Shown: positions 31,106 through 40,210, counted from the stretch's first letter. The stretch is DNA of 64,000 nt from Pseudomonas sp. Seg1 (GCF_018326005.1 NZ_AP021903.1:4001501-4065500), one strand, 5' to 3'. Translations and numbers: made by a program. Notes: a model not told the origin generated them from the sequence alone.

Positions 31106-31200
31106 ACGGACGTCTGCGCGAGCAAGCTGGGCATTGCATTCCAGAAGTGGGAGTGGGCTTGCTCACGAAGACGTAAGGTCAGTCACCACACAATTGACGG

Positions 31201-32520
31201 TCAGACCGCCAATTGCAGAATCAACCAGCTATTGGCCCCGCTGATCAGCACAAATAACCCCCACGCCAGCACCCGGGTCGGCCAGCGGTTCACAAACGGC
31301 CCCATGAGCTGCTTGTCATTGGTCATGCGGATCAAGGGGTACAAGGCAAACGGCAGTTGCAGGCTCAACACCACCTGGCTCATCACCAGCAACTTGCCCA
31401 CCGCGTTATCGCCCATCAGCCACACACCGATAAACGCCGGGATCAACGCCAGGCCTCGGGTGATCAGACGCCGTTGCCAGCAGGGAATCCGCAGGTTCAG
31501 ATAGCCCTCCATGATCACCTGCCCGGCAATGGTGCCGGTGAAGGTCGAACTCTGGCCGGACGCGAGCAGCGCCACGCCAAACAACACACTGGCGAGCGCG
31601 CCGCCAACCAACGGATCGAGCAAGTGATAGGCATCCTGAATGTCCACCACGTCGGTGTGCCCGGACTGGTGAAACGCCGCCGCGGCGAGAATCAGGATCG
31701 CCGCGTTGACCAGCAGCGCCAGCGCCAGCGAGCCAATCGTGTCGATGCGTGCCAGTTTTACCGCGTCCTGTTTGCTCGCCAGATCCTTGCCGATCATCCG
31801 CGTCTGCACGATGGAGGTATGCAGATAGAGGTTATGCGGCATCACCGTGGCGCCGAGAATGCCGATCGCCAGATACAACGGCGCTGCATCGCTGATGGCC
31901 GCGAGTGACGGTTTGAAACCTTGGGCGACGTCCGGCCAGTACGGTTTGATCAGCACCAACTCGACGAAGAAACACACACCAATGGTGGCGACCAGCACCA
32001 GCATGATCGCTTCCAGTCGGCGGAATCCACGGTTCTGCAAGGCCAGGACCAACAGCGTATCGAACGCGGTCAGGGCAATGCCGAAGGTCAGCGAACAACC
32101 GAGCAGCAAATGAAACGCCAGCGCGCAGCCGAGGACTTCGGCGAGGTCGGTGGCGATGATCGAGATCTCCGCCAACACCCATTGCAGGCGCGCCGTCGGC
32201 GTGCTGTAGCGCTCGCGGGACAATTGCGCCAGATCGCGCCCGGTGGCGATACCCAGCCGCGAACACAGGCACTGCACGACCATGCCCGCCAGACTCGCCA
32301 GCAACACCACGAACAGCAGGCTGTAGCCAAAGCGCGATCCGGCTTCGATGGCCGTCGCCCAGTTGCCCGGATCCATATAGCCGATCGACACCAGCAAACC
32401 GGGGCCGGCGAAGCGCAGCACCCGCTTGAAAAACGCGGCATTGGGATCAACCGTGACGCTGCCGGCCACTTCCGGCGGGCAAAACGGCGCGGTGGCGATT
32501 TTGGGCAAACTGAATTTCAC
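31201..32520 (-). CDS. mntH: Nramp-family manganese transporter MntH
   Basis: Proton-coupled Mn2+/Fe2+ importer with 11 predicted membrane segments. The metal-binding motifs are clear: DPGN in helix 1 (GYMDPGNWAT) and MPHN in helix 6 (ATVMPHNLYLHT). The upstream end is uncertain. GTG 32520 (VKFSLPKIATAP, 439 residues) is my choice; an in-frame TTG at 32538 and GTG at 32526 exist, and no clear ribosome site marks any of them. It lies 97 bp downstream of a same-strand gene for a chalcone-isomerase-like protein. Confidence 0.94.
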   Translation of the reverse strand: MKFSLPKIATAPFCPPEVAGSVTVDPNAAFFKRVLRFAGPGLLVSIGYMDPGNWATAIEAGSRFGYSLLFVVLLASLAGMVVQCLCSRLGIATGRDLAQLSRERYSTPTARLQWVLAEISIIATDLAEVLGCALAFHLLLGCSLTFGIALTAFDTLLVLALQNRGFRRLEAIMLVLVATIGVCFFVELVLIKPYWPDVAQGFKPSLAAISDAAPLYLAIGILGATVMPHNLYLHTSIVQTRMIGKDLASKQDAVKLARIDTIGSLALALLVNAAILILAAAAFHQSGHTDVVDIQDAYHLLDPLVGGALASVLFGVALLASGQSSTFTGTIAGQVIMEGYLNLRIPCWQRRLITRGLALIPAFIGVWLMGDNAVGKLLVMSQVVLSLQLPFALYPLIRMTNDKQLMGPFVNRWPTRVLAWGLFVLISGANSWLILQLAV

Positions 32521-32582
32521 GCACACATCCAGAAACAAGTCGAAAGACGCAGCTTAGACGTTTCGGGCTGCGCCATGAAGAG

Positions 32583-32612
32583 CAAAAGATCGCAGCCTTC
32601 GGCAGCTCCTAC
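32583..32612. repeat. Single copy of the AAAAGATCGCAGCCTTCGGCAGC repeat
   Basis: About 30 bp matching one arm of the repeat at 29123-29212, located between the mntH start and the stop of the upstream gene. Confidence 0.75.
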
Positions 32613-32616
32613 CGAT

Positions 32617-33153
32617 TTACCGAGTCATCCCCAGCAACTGCTGACGCAGCTCGGGGCTGCGCGTTCGCGGATCCAGCCAGATATCAAAAAATGCCCGGGC
32701 AAACTGCGGATCATCAATCTCATGTTGCAACTGCTGCCCGACAAAAAACCGCGCGCCCTGCCCCGGCAGATAAACCCCGGTAATGCGCGTGCCGGCCTGT
32801 ACATCGACAAACGACTGCTGCATCTGCATCTGCCAGCCTGCAAGTTGCGCGGCGCTGATGTTGCTGCCAGCCAGACGTTTGATTTCATCGACGCTGGCTT
32901 TCACCAGGTCGTCGCGAGAGATGGTGCGGCGGTAGATCAGTTCCAGAGCAAACGGTTGGTCCGGCGCCAACGGTCGCGCGGCGCTCCACAAGCGAGCGTT
33001 GTACACATCAAAACCCCATACGCTGAAGTCGCCGGTGCCAATAATCTGCGCGCCCGGCACCGCGTCCTGCCAATTGGCCCAGGTCGGGGTCAGCAGCAAA
33101 GCCCACAAACCGATGCCGCAGCATCCACGCAACACCTTTGGTGTTCTGTTCAT
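32617..33153 (-). CDS. Exported chalcone isomerase-like protein
   Basis: Protein of 178 residues from ATG 33153 (MNRTPKVLRG), with a signal peptide ending about residue 26 (TPTWA). The mature part has the chalcone isomerase-like fold pattern of bacterial exported proteins: GTGDFSVWGFDVYNARLW near the start, LELIYRRTISRDDLVKASVDEI, and GVYLPGQGARFFVGQQ. The bacterial members have no known enzymatic role. It lies upstream of mntH on the same strand and is divergent from a membrane-protein gene at 33302. Confidence 0.8.
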   Translation of the reverse strand: MNRTPKVLRGCCGIGLWALLLTPTWANWQDAVPGAQIIGTGDFSVWGFDVYNARLWSAARPLAPDQPFALELIYRRTISRDDLVKASVDEIKRLAGSNISAAQLAGWQMQMQQSFVDVQAGTRITGVYLPGQGARFFVGQQLQHEIDDPQFARAFFDIWLDPRTRSPELRQQLLGMTR

Positions 33154-33301
33154 CGCGGCATCGACTCCGGCAAAACCCTGATAATCAGAGCATAGCCACG
33201 AATCGCCAACGCAACTTTGTATACAGTTTCTGTATAACAATGCAGCAATCCATCAGCGCCAATGCTAACGTGGCCCACTCTCACCCGACGGAGACACCTG
33301 C

Positions 33302-34087
33302 GTGCTGATCCTCAAACTGCTGCTGATTCCCGGTTTTCTGCTGCTGATTTCGCTGGCCGGCAAGCGTTGGGGGCCGAGCGTGGCCGGGTGGCTGTCGGGC
33401 TTGCCGGTGGTGGTCGGGCCGATTCTGTTTTTCCTCGCCATTGAACAAGGGCCGCAGTTTGCCGCGCATTCAGCGGTGGCTGCGTTGTCGGCGATGTTCG
33501 CGATGATTGCCTTCTGCATCACCTACGCGCAGGTCGCCCAACGGGCGAACTGGCCGTTAGCGCTGACGGTGTCGCTGTCGGTGTGGGCCGTGATTGCTTG
33601 GGTGTTGTCGCTGATCCCGGCGTCACTACCGTTTTCAGTGGCAGCGGCGGCGGTTGCGTTGTTGGCATCGCCGTACCTGTTTCCTACGGTGCAACCGATG
33701 CTCAACGGCCCGGCGCCGAAGTCGGACAAACTGATCTGGCGGATGATCGCCGGCGCCGCGTTGACCCTTGTGGTGACGATGCTGGCCAGCACCGTCGGCG
33801 AACGCTGGAGCGGGCTGTTGGCAGTGTTTCCGGTGCTGGGCAGTGTCATGGCGGTGTTTTCCCAGCAGACGCGCGGCCCAGCGTTTACTGCGGCATTGTT
33901 ACGGGCGACGGCGACCGGTATGTACTCGTTTTCGGCATTTTGCCTGGTCTCGGCGCTGACCTTGCCGAGCCTGGGTCTGAGTGGCTTTGCCATTGGCGTG
34001 GCCGTATCGGTGGCCATGCTTGGCGTGACGCGCAAGTTGCTGGCCAAACCGGCGCCGGTGAGATCGACGCGAACGTCTGACGCCTGA
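33302..34087 (+). CDS. Integral membrane protein of unknown function
   Basis: GTG-initiated protein of 261 residues with about eight hydrophobic segments and small cytosolic loops. The N-terminus reads MLILKLLLIPGFLLL followed by GKRWGPSVAGWLSGLPVVVGP; a similar glycine-rich segment (GERWSGLLAVFPVLGSV) occurs in the second half. The repetition suggests two homologous halves. GGAGAC precedes the start. No pathway can be assigned; it could be a small transporter. Confidence 0.8.
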   Translation: MLILKLLLIPGFLLLISLAGKRWGPSVAGWLSGLPVVVGPILFFLAIEQGPQFAAHSAVAALSAMFAMIAFCITYAQVAQRANWPLALTVSLSVWAVIAWVLSLIPASLPFSVAAAAVALLASPYLFPTVQPMLNGPAPKSDKLIWRMIAGAALTLVVTMLASTVGERWSGLLAVFPVLGSVMAVFSQQTRGPAFTAALLRATATGMYSFSAFCLVSALTLPSLGLSGFAIGVAVSVAMLGVTRKLLAKPAPVRSTRTSDA

Positions 34088-34185
34088 AACGCTTCTATCA
34101 ATAAGTCCGGACGAGCCGGGCTGGAGTGCCAAGGCGCTGCGTGGGATGATCGCCCGCCTGGCACGACCACTTCCCGGAGATTCGA

Positions 34186-34749
34186 ATGACATTGTTGAGC
34201 AAAAAAGCCGTCGTCCTGTTGCTGGCGGCAGTCGCCGGCCTCGGCGCCATCAACGCTCAAGCCGCCAAGGCCAAGGAAAAAGCCGCCACCGAGAAGGTCT
34301 CGATGCTCAATGGCAAATTCACCTTCACGCTGCCAAAAGGCTTCGTTGCCGATCCGCTGCCGGCCAGTTCGACGGGCGCCAAGGGCACGATGTACACCAA
34401 CCAGGCGACCAAAACCGTGGTGATTGCCGCCGAAAACCAGATTCCCGATGGCAACAACGTCAAGGACAACGACAGTGAGTTCCTCGACGGCACCGTCGCT
34501 GATTTCATTGATGCCCAGCGCAAGGCGCTGCCGGACTTCAACAAGCTCAGCGAAAAAAGCCTGACCCAGAAAGGCACCGGCCTGGGTCTGCGTCAGGTCG
34601 ACAGCACCGCCACTCAGGGCGGCGGGCAGACGCTCAACACGACGTTGATGGCCGGCTCCGGTACGCGTATGGCGCTGGTCCAGGTGATTTCCCGGGTCAG
34701 TGACAAGAAAGGTCACGACGCACTGGTGAAAACCATCCTCAAGGATTGA
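34186..34749 (+). CDS. Exported hypothetical protein (DcrB-like)
   Basis: Protein of 187 residues with a signal peptide ending near residue 27 (INAQAA). The mature part begins with a Lys/Glu/Ala-rich stretch and then a beta-rich region (KFTFTLPKGFVADPLP, TKTVVIAAENQIP, TRMALVQVISRV) reminiscent of the DcrB/DUF1795 fold; that comparison is tentative. CCGGAG precedes the start. It converges with and overlaps an esterase gene by 11 bp. Confidence 0.72.
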   Translation: MTLLSKKAVVLLLAAVAGLGAINAQAAKAKEKAATEKVSMLNGKFTFTLPKGFVADPLPASSTGAKGTMYTNQATKTVVIAAENQIPDGNNVKDNDSEFLDGTVADFIDAQRKALPDFNKLSEKSLTQKGTGLGLRQVDSTATQGGGQTLNTTLMAGSGTRMALVQVISRVSDKKGHDALVKTILKD

Positions 34750-35455
34750 GCTGCTGCAACCAAGCGTTCAAGTCGCGCAGTTCGGCCGCACTGATGCTGT
34801 GGCCGACGCCGGGATAGGCGTGAAACTGCGGTTTATAGGCGAGTTTCTGCAACAGTTCGTTGGCCGCTGTGCCGTCGTGGTACGGCACACGATCATCGGC
34901 GGTGCCGTGACCGATGAAGATGCTCAGTGGCAGCGGTGGTTGCGCGGTCTTCAGTTCCGCTTTCAACACTGGCAATAAACGCCCGCTCAACGCCGCGATA
35001 CCGCCCACGACCACGGGCGGCCGCAGCCCCACCTCGTAGGTCATCATCGCGCCTTGGCTGAAGCCGATCAGGTACACCTTGTCCGGTGCGGCGCGATACT
35101 TCTTCGCCGCTTGCACGACAAAGTCCCGTAGCTTTTGGCCGCTGGCCTTCAGATCATCGGTTTCGCCGTTGTAGGCACCTTCGCCTTTCTTGCGAAACCA
35201 TTGGAAACGCCCTTCGCCCAATGCCAACGGTGCCTGCACCGACAGGTAGTTGTATTGCGCCGGCAACTGGAATTTCATGCCGATCAGATCGGCCTCATTG
35301 CTGCCGTAACCATGCAGGAAAATCACCAGCGGACGCGGATCGGCGTCGGCGTGGACCTGTTCGATGTACTTGAGTGGCAGATCGGATTGCAGGGTGGTTT
35401 GAGCATGGACGGCGCTGGACGCCAGGAGGGTCAACAGGGCAAAGACCTTCAACAT
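34739..35455 (-). CDS. Exported alpha/beta-hydrolase (phospholipase/carboxylesterase family)
   Basis: Serine esterase of 238 residues with a signal peptide (1-18, SSAVHA). The oxyanion region FLHGYGS, nucleophile GFSQGAM, acidic residue in GTADDRVP and His in GVGHSIS form a complete catalytic set. Fold and length fit the carboxylesterase/phospholipase family (esterase D-like). The substrate is unknown. It overlaps the convergent gene at 34749 by 11 bp; upstream lies a long repeat region. Confidence 0.87.
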   Translation of the reverse strand: MLKVFALLTLLASSAVHAQTTLQSDLPLKYIEQVHADADPRPLVIFLHGYGSNEADLIGMKFQLPAQYNYLSVQAPLALGEGRFQWFRKKGEGAYNGETDDLKASGQKLRDFVVQAAKKYRAAPDKVYLIGFSQGAMMTYEVGLRPPVVVGGIAALSGRLLPVLKAELKTAQPPLPLSIFIGHGTADDRVPYHDGTAANELLQKLAYKPQFHAYPGVGHSISAAELRDLNAWLQQLNP

Positions 35456-35915
35456 AGAGCCTTCCTTTCACAGAGTGTCGGGTTCGGGGGGGAGCCTAAC
35501 ATCCCGGGTCAAGGATCCAAATTCTGTGGCGTTGTCCAAACCGCCATCGCTGGCAAGCCAGCTCCCACAGGATTTGTGTGAATCCAATATGTGTGAACAC
35601 CTCCAATCACTGTGGGAGCTGGCTGTCAGCTCACAACAAATTTTGTGTAAATCCAATAGTTGTAAACACCCTCAACCACTGTGGGAGCTGGCTGTCAGCT
35701 CACAATAAATTTGTGTAAATCCAATAGTTGTAAACACCCTCAACCACTGTGGGAGCTGGCTTGCCAGCGATGAGGCCATCAAATCCAATGAAGGGCTATG
35801 AATTGGTTGTTGTTGATGGCCCCTTCGCGAGCAGGCTCACTCCTACATTTGGAATGCGTTCCCCTGTAGGAATGAGCCTGCTCGCGATGAGGCCTTTAGA
35901 TGCGACGAAAATCCG
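35456..35915. repeat. REP cluster with a 68-bp tandem repeat
   Basis: This 460-bp gap holds no gene. It contains a single REP at 35544-35571, three tandem units of about 68-69 bp from 35576 (35576-35644, 35645-35712, 35713 to about 35786), and a REPIN of the GAGTGAGCCTGCTCG family at 35822-35893. Units 1 and 2 carry a shortened palindrome GTGGGAGCTGGCTGTCAGCTCACA; unit 3 ends in the normal REP. Confidence 0.88.
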
Positions 35916-37028
35916 TCAGTCGTTAGTCAGTTTTCCCGTACGAAACGGCACCCGCCCCGCCACTTTCGCCTGCCAGATTCCCGGTTCGGTGTAACGCCCG
36001 CGATCAATCGCGAACAACACGCCACTGGTCCCTGCACGCACAGTGCTCACGCGGTCCTGCAGCGGATCAACCACTTCAAACAACGCATCGCCCTCCTCCA
36101 CCCACTCGCCCGCGCTGCGCAGGAAACTCACCACGCCATGGTGCGGCGCAAACAGGTATTCGGTGCCCGCAAACGGCATCCCTTCGCAGCACTCGCTCGG
36201 CGCCGTCGGCCATTCGCCGCTGATGAAACCCTGTTCCGCCAGAAAACCCAGAATCGCCTCGCAGTTGGCTTGAGCCTGATCGACCCGGGTGTCGCCCATA
36301 CTGCCCAGCTCCAGCGTGGTGGCGAGGTTTGCCGCTGGAATCGCCGCATTCGGGAATGCTCGCGCCAGACGCAACCACGGCGTCGAGCAGGATTCATCGA
36401 ACGAGCTGCCGCCGGAGTCTTCACACAGCAGCGCCACGCCAGCCTTCAGCCGCGCCGCCAGGGATTGCCACTGCGGCCAATGTTGCGGCAACGCATACAG
36501 GTGAATCGCCGCCTCGAAATCGCAATGCAGATCGAGGGTGATGTCGGCGTCGCAGGCATGACGCAGCAGCAAACGATGCAGTGCCTCCAGTTGCGACGCC
36601 GCTGGCGGCAGTTCATCGAAAACCTGGCCCATGGCCTGGCGGATCAGGGCGATGTTGGCTTCGGCATCAGCGCCCAATTGATCGCCGATCAATGCCGCCA
36701 CCGGTGCGCTGAGTTCAACGAAAGCGCGGTTGAAATTCTTGCCGCTGCCCAACTCGAAGCGGCCCATGTGATTGCCTTGCAGATGCTGGTCGAGCCCGAT
36801 CGGGTTGGCGACCGGCACCAGTTCGATCACGCCTTGCAAGCGGCCCTGCGCTTCTAGTTCGTTGAGGCGTTGCTTGAGTTCCCATGCGGTGCGCATGCCC
36901 GGCAGTTCATCGGCATGCAGGCTGGCCTGGATGTACACCTTGCGAGTGCCCGCGCCATAGCGGAACACGCTGAGTGAGCGTTCGCTGCCCAAGTGGCTCC
37001 AGGGCAGAACGTGGTCGATGCGTTGCAT
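35916..37028 (-). CDS. M14-family deacylase (succinylglutamate desuccinylase/aspartoacylase-like)
   Basis: Zinc enzyme of 370 residues expected to hydrolyse an N-acyl amino acid. The zinc ligands are His38/Glu41 (SLHADE) and the His in LDLHCDFE (about 167); the catalytic Glu is in TLELGSMG. The C-terminal 80 residues form a barrel-sandwich-like domain (GVVSFLRSAGEWVEEGDALFEVVDP). It lies downstream of an amino-acid binding protein gene, but a strong terminator and a REPIN separate them. The start at 37028 is supported by GGAG upstream. Confidence 0.87.
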   Translation of the reverse strand: MQRIDHVLPWSHLGSERSLSVFRYGAGTRKVYIQASLHADELPGMRTAWELKQRLNELEAQGRLQGVIELVPVANPIGLDQHLQGNHMGRFELGSGKNFNRAFVELSAPVAALIGDQLGADAEANIALIRQAMGQVFDELPPAASQLEALHRLLLRHACDADITLDLHCDFEAAIHLYALPQHWPQWQSLAARLKAGVALLCEDSGGSSFDESCSTPWLRLARAFPNAAIPAANLATTLELGSMGDTRVDQAQANCEAILGFLAEQGFISGEWPTAPSECCEGMPFAGTEYLFAPHHGVVSFLRSAGEWVEEGDALFEVVDPLQDRVSTVRAGTSGVLFAIDRGRYTEPGIWQAKVAGRVPFRTGKLTND

Positions 37029-37064
37029 GGGTAACTCCTCAATATCTGGATCACAAAGATCCCC

Positions 37065-37154
37065 TGTAGGAGTGAGCCTGCTCGCGATAGCGGTTTAACA
37101 TTCAACATCATCGTCGTCTGATACTCCGCTATCGCGAGCAGGCTCACTCCTACA
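37065..37154. repeat. REPIN of the GAGTGAGCCTGCTCG family
   Basis: Inverted arms TGTAGGAGTGAGCCTGCTCG... at 37065-37092 and about 37127-37154 around a short spacer, in the promoter-side gap of the M14 gene. Confidence 0.88.
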
Positions 37155-37178
37155 AAGGTCTCACCACAATTAGAGCGC

Positions 37179-37217
37179 AAAAAAAGTGGCCACCGCGCTA
37201 ACAGGGCCACTTTTTTT
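37179..37217. terminator. Strong bidirectional terminator after the binding-protein gene
   Basis: AAAAAAAGTGGCC (37179-37191) and GGCCACTTTTTTT (37205-37217) form a 13-bp stem with A/T runs on both sides. It directly follows the stop of the minus-strand binding-protein gene, ending that message before the M14 deacylase. Confidence 0.95.
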
Positions 37218-37225
37218 ACGGCGTA

Positions 37226-38005
37226 TTAATGGCCGTACACGTCAAAGTCAAAGTACTTGTCTTGCACTTGTTTGTACTTGCCGTTGGCGCGGATTTCGGT
37301 GATGGCCTTGTTGAATTGCTCAGCCAGCGCGGTATCGCCCTTGCGCACTGCAATGCCGGCGCCGCCGCCGAAGTATTTGGCGTCTTCATAGGTTGGGCCA
37401 ACGAATTCGAAGCCTTTGCCAGCGTCGGTTTTCAGGAAGCCGTCACTGAGGTTGACCGAGTCGGCCAGCATCGCGTCGAGACGACCAGAGGTCATGTCGA
37501 GGTTGGCTTCCTGCTGCGAGCCGTAACGAACCAGATCGATCCCGGCCGGCACCAGCACTTCGGTGGCGAAACGGTCGTGGGTACTGGCACGCAGCACGCC
37601 GACTTTCTTGCCTTTGAGCTGGGTCAGCGGGTCAGTGATGTTGGAGCCGGCCTTCATCACGAAGCGCGCCGGGGTGTGGTAGTACTTGATGGTGAAGTCG
37701 ACGTTTTTCTTGCGGTCGTCGGTGATGGTCATCGAGGACAGGATGGCGTCGATTTTCTTCACTTTCAGCGCCGGGATCAGGCCATCGAATTCCTGCTCGA
37801 CCCAAGTACATTTGACTTTCATCTGCTCACACAACGCATCGCCGATGTCCACGTCAAAACCGGCCAGTTTGCCGTCCGGGGTTTTCATCGAGAATGGCGG
37901 GTAACCGGCTTCGATACCGATGCGGATCGGCTTGGCGTCTTCGGCCACAGCGGTCAGGGACAACATCGACAGTGCCAGGGCACCGAACATCACTAGCTTC
38001 TTCAT
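37226..38005 (-). CDS. Periplasmic amino-acid binding protein (Lys/Arg/Orn type)
   Basis: ABC-transporter solute-binding protein of 259 residues with a signal peptide (1-21, TAVAED). The family pattern [34 protein letters not shown] is followed by the binding residues in [17 protein letters not shown]. It resembles AotJ/ArgT-like basic amino acid receptors. No permease or ATPase gene is adjacent and a strong terminator follows, so it is an orphan receptor, presumably serving a transporter encoded elsewhere. Confidence 0.92.
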   Translation of the reverse strand: MKKLVMFGALALSMLSLTAVAEDAKPIRIGIEAGYPPFSMKTPDGKLAGFDVDIGDALCEQMKVKCTWVEQEFDGLIPALKVKKIDAILSSMTITDDRKKNVDFTIKYYHTPARFVMKAGSNITDPLTQLKGKKVGVLRASTHDRFATEVLVPAGIDLVRYGSQQEANLDMTSGRLDAMLADSVNLSDGFLKTDAGKGFEFVGPTYEDAKYFGGGAGIAVRKGDTALAEQFNKAITEIRANGKYKQVQDKYFDFDVYGH

Positions 38006-38266
38006 TTATTACTCCTGTGTGCGGAGGCTTTTATTGGCAGCTTTCGATTCAGCGTTCGGTCATGGCCAATTGGCTATAAAAACCGAAGTGGCCGGCAGTC
38101 TATGGCGGCGCGCACAGGGTAAATTGTGTTTAAGCGACAAATACTTACGAAAGATCGGCGCACCGATTGACCGGGGTCAACGGTGCGCCGTTGTGGTGCA
38201 AAGGCTGTAGGACAGAACCTTATTTCGCGCAGGAAATCTGCGATGAGTACCCTTTGTGGCGAGGGA

Positions 38267-38695
38267 TCAGCATTCACAGCCGATTGCGGTTTTGCCGACT
38301 GGCTCAACACTCAGTTGAAAGCCTTCATCAAGCCATCCGGTAACGCCGCCGATCATCTCCTTGACCGGGTAACCCAGCGCCGCCAGTTTCACCGCCGCCT
38401 TGTTCGCGCAGTTGCAGTGCGGGCCGGCGCAATAGACCACGAACAGCGTGGTTTTCGGATAGCCCGCCAGTTCCGCCGCCGTCAGCAGCCGGTTCGGGAT
38501 ATTGATCGCGCCCGGCACATGCCCGCGCTCAAAAGCTAGCGGGCCGCGCACGTCGACCAGAACAAAATCAATCTCGCCAGCCTCTTGGCTGCTGAACACG
38601 TCGGAACAATCGGTTTCGAAGGTCAGACGATTGCTGAAGTGCATCAGGGCGATCGCCGACGGAGCGGCAGGGATCTCGCGAACGAGGCTTGTCAT
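38267..38695 (-). CDS. Rhodanese-like domain protein
   Basis: Single-domain rhodanese-fold protein of 142 residues from ATG 38695 (MTSLVREIPAAPS) with AAAGGAGC upstream. The domain (VLVDVRGPLAFERGHVPGAINIP ... VVYCAGPHCNCANKAA) carries the active-site Cys in the loop YCAGPHC. It is divergent from the ftrA-like regulator gene 101 bp away, an arrangement common in Pseudomonas, so ftrA probably regulates it. Likely role: sulfur transfer or detoxification. Confidence 0.9.
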   Translation of the reverse strand: MTSLVREIPAAPSAIALMHFSNRLTFETDCSDVFSSQEAGEIDFVLVDVRGPLAFERGHVPGAINIPNRLLTAAELAGYPKTTLFVVYCAGPHCNCANKAAVKLAALGYPVKEMIGGVTGWLDEGFQLSVEPVGKTAIGCEC

Positions 38696-38796
38696 GGGTG
38701 TTGCTCCTTTGTCTGTAGGGGGGTGAACAGACTTTATCGAGCGACCGCTTGCAGCTAAAGTGGCGCACAAGACACTCACCGGGAATTTTCCGCCAA

Positions 38797-39771
38797 ATGC
38801 CGACATCACCAGGTCTCGTCGCAATTCTGGCCTACGACGGCCTCTGTACTTTCGAGTTCGGCATAGCCGTGGAGATCTTCGGCCTGGCCCGGCCGGAGTT
38901 CGATTTCCCGTGGTACACCCACGCCATTGCGGCGGTCGATCAAGGCCCGATGCGTGCCTTGGGTGGCATTCAGGTATTGGCTGATGGCGGTCTGGAACTG
39001 CTCGCCGAGGCGCGCACCATCATCATTCCCGGCTGGCGCGATCGAAATGCAGAAGTGCCACAAGCGCTGCTCGATGCTCTGCGTCAGGCCCATGCCCGTG
39101 GCGCACGGTTGTTGTCGATCTGCTCGGGTGTGTTTGTACTGGCCGCCAGCGGCCTGCTCGACGGCCACGGCGCCACCACCCATTGGCGCTACGCCACGGA
39201 ACTGGCGCAGCGCTTTCCGGCGATTGCGGTCGATCCGGATGTGCTTTACGTCGACGCTGGCCAGTTGATCACTTCGGCGGGCAGCGCAGCCGGCATCGAC
39301 GCCTGCCTGCATCTGGTGGCGCGGGACTTCGGCACTCAGGTGGCCAACTCGGTGGCGCGGCGACTGGTGATGTCGCCGCAGCGTACCGGCGGGCAGGCGC
39401 AATTTATTCCGACGCCGGTCAGCCCGACGCCGCGCAACGATCTGTCTCGGGTGATGCAGTGGGCGCGCGAGCGTTTGCATGAACCGCTGGAAGTGCGCGA
39501 TCTGGCCAGTGAAGCGGCGATGAGCGAACGTACGTTTTTGCGGCGCTTTACCGAGGCCAGTGGCCAGTCGCCCAAGGCGTGGCTGCAGCATGAACGGCTG
39601 GCGCGGGCGCGGGAGTTGCTTGAGAGCACGGATCAGCACACCGAACAGATTGCCGAGCGCTGCGGGTATCGCTCGGTGGAGAGTTTTCGCGTGGCGTTTC
39701 GCGGGGTGGTGGGGGTGCCGCCGTCGGTGTATCGGGAGCGGTTTGGGCGTGGGGTGAAGGTCAGTTCTTGA
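38797..39771 (+). CDS. ftrA: GATase1-AraC regulator FtrA
   Basis: Transcriptional regulator of 324 residues from ATG 38797. An N-terminal DJ-1/PfpI-like domain (about 6-185, with the nucleophile-elbow CSGVF) is followed by a C-terminal AraC-type double HTH (about 220-318: LEVRDLASEAAMSERTFLRRF and TEQIAERCGYRSVESFRVAF). It is divergent from the rhodanese gene. The upstream M at 38749 is possible but lies in the shared promoter. Confidence 0.92.
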   Translation: MPTSPGLVAILAYDGLCTFEFGIAVEIFGLARPEFDFPWYTHAIAAVDQGPMRALGGIQVLADGGLELLAEARTIIIPGWRDRNAEVPQALLDALRQAHARGARLLSICSGVFVLAASGLLDGHGATTHWRYATELAQRFPAIAVDPDVLYVDAGQLITSAGSAAGIDACLHLVARDFGTQVANSVARRLVMSPQRTGGQAQFIPTPVSPTPRNDLSRVMQWARERLHEPLEVRDLASEAAMSERTFLRRFTEASGQSPKAWLQHERLARARELLESTDQHTEQIAERCGYRSVESFRVAFRGVVGVPPSVYRERFGRGVKVSS

Positions 39772-40210
39772 GTGAGTTTTGAAGGCCCCATCGCGAGCAG
39801 GCTCGCTCCTACATTTTGGAATGCATTGCCCCTGTGGTAGCGAGCTTGCTCGCGAAGGCGTCAGGAAAAACGCAGCATCATTTAGACATCAGCCATGAGG
39901 CTACAGCGCCTTGCGCCTTTGCCTACAACTACGCCAGAATCCGCCGGCTTGTGCGGCTTGAGGGGTGCCGGTAACTTGGTTCGCGTCGCTGAATGTTCAG
40001 TGATCGGGTTTAGTCGCTCGGTAATCTACTTAAACCGCACAACGCTCCAGACAGTAGGTATTTCGATACTTCACTCAATGGTAGCTGTGCGCAGGGCGCC
40101 TTCGGGTGCGCCGGTTTTGGTGTGGATTTCCGGTCGACTAACCTGCGTATAGCTGCCACCTTATCGTTTAGTCGCGAGGTGGTGTCAGCATCACTTTGGA
40201 AAACCACACC
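39772..40210. promoter_or_regulatory. Gap with REPIN and structured leader of the DUF6124-like gene
   Basis: A REPIN of the CGCGAGCAGGCTCGCTCC class covers 39791-39857. The remainder (about 39890-40210) has no credible gene. It looks like a long 5' leader or promoter of the DUF6124-like gene, with several short inverted repeats listed separately. GTTTAGTCGC occurs twice, near 40008 and at 40166. Confidence 0.7.
40095..40189 (+). promoter_or_regulatory. Possible structured RNA leader with pseudoknot pairing
   Basis: Hairpin GGCGC(40095-40099)/GCGCC(40108-40112) is followed by CGACTAA(40135-40141) complementary to TTAGTCG(40168-40174), and CCACC(40156-40160) complementary to GGTGG(40178-40182). 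The order A-B-A'-B' is that of an H-type pseudoknot. GCTG(40152-40155)/CAGC(40186-40189) would extend the second stem. It ends about 20 bases before the start codon, so folding could expose or hide the ribosome site. Prediction by eye only. Confidence 0.5.

Noticed and set aside
31106..31200. Degenerate REP-like sequence after the P450 gene
   Set aside because: GCGCGAGCAAGCTGGGC and GGGCTTGCTCACGAAG resemble REP arms but are too degraded to call a REPIN with confidence.
31921..33195. 424-codon plus-strand frame spanning mntH and the chalcone isomerase-like gene
   Set aside because: Covers two supported minus-strand genes and the repeat between them; Gln/Arg/His-rich without domains.
35456..35915. 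Tandem repeats resembling a CRISPR array
   Set aside because: The units are almost identical along their full length, so there are no unique spacers, and the palindrome is REP-derived; no cas genes are present.
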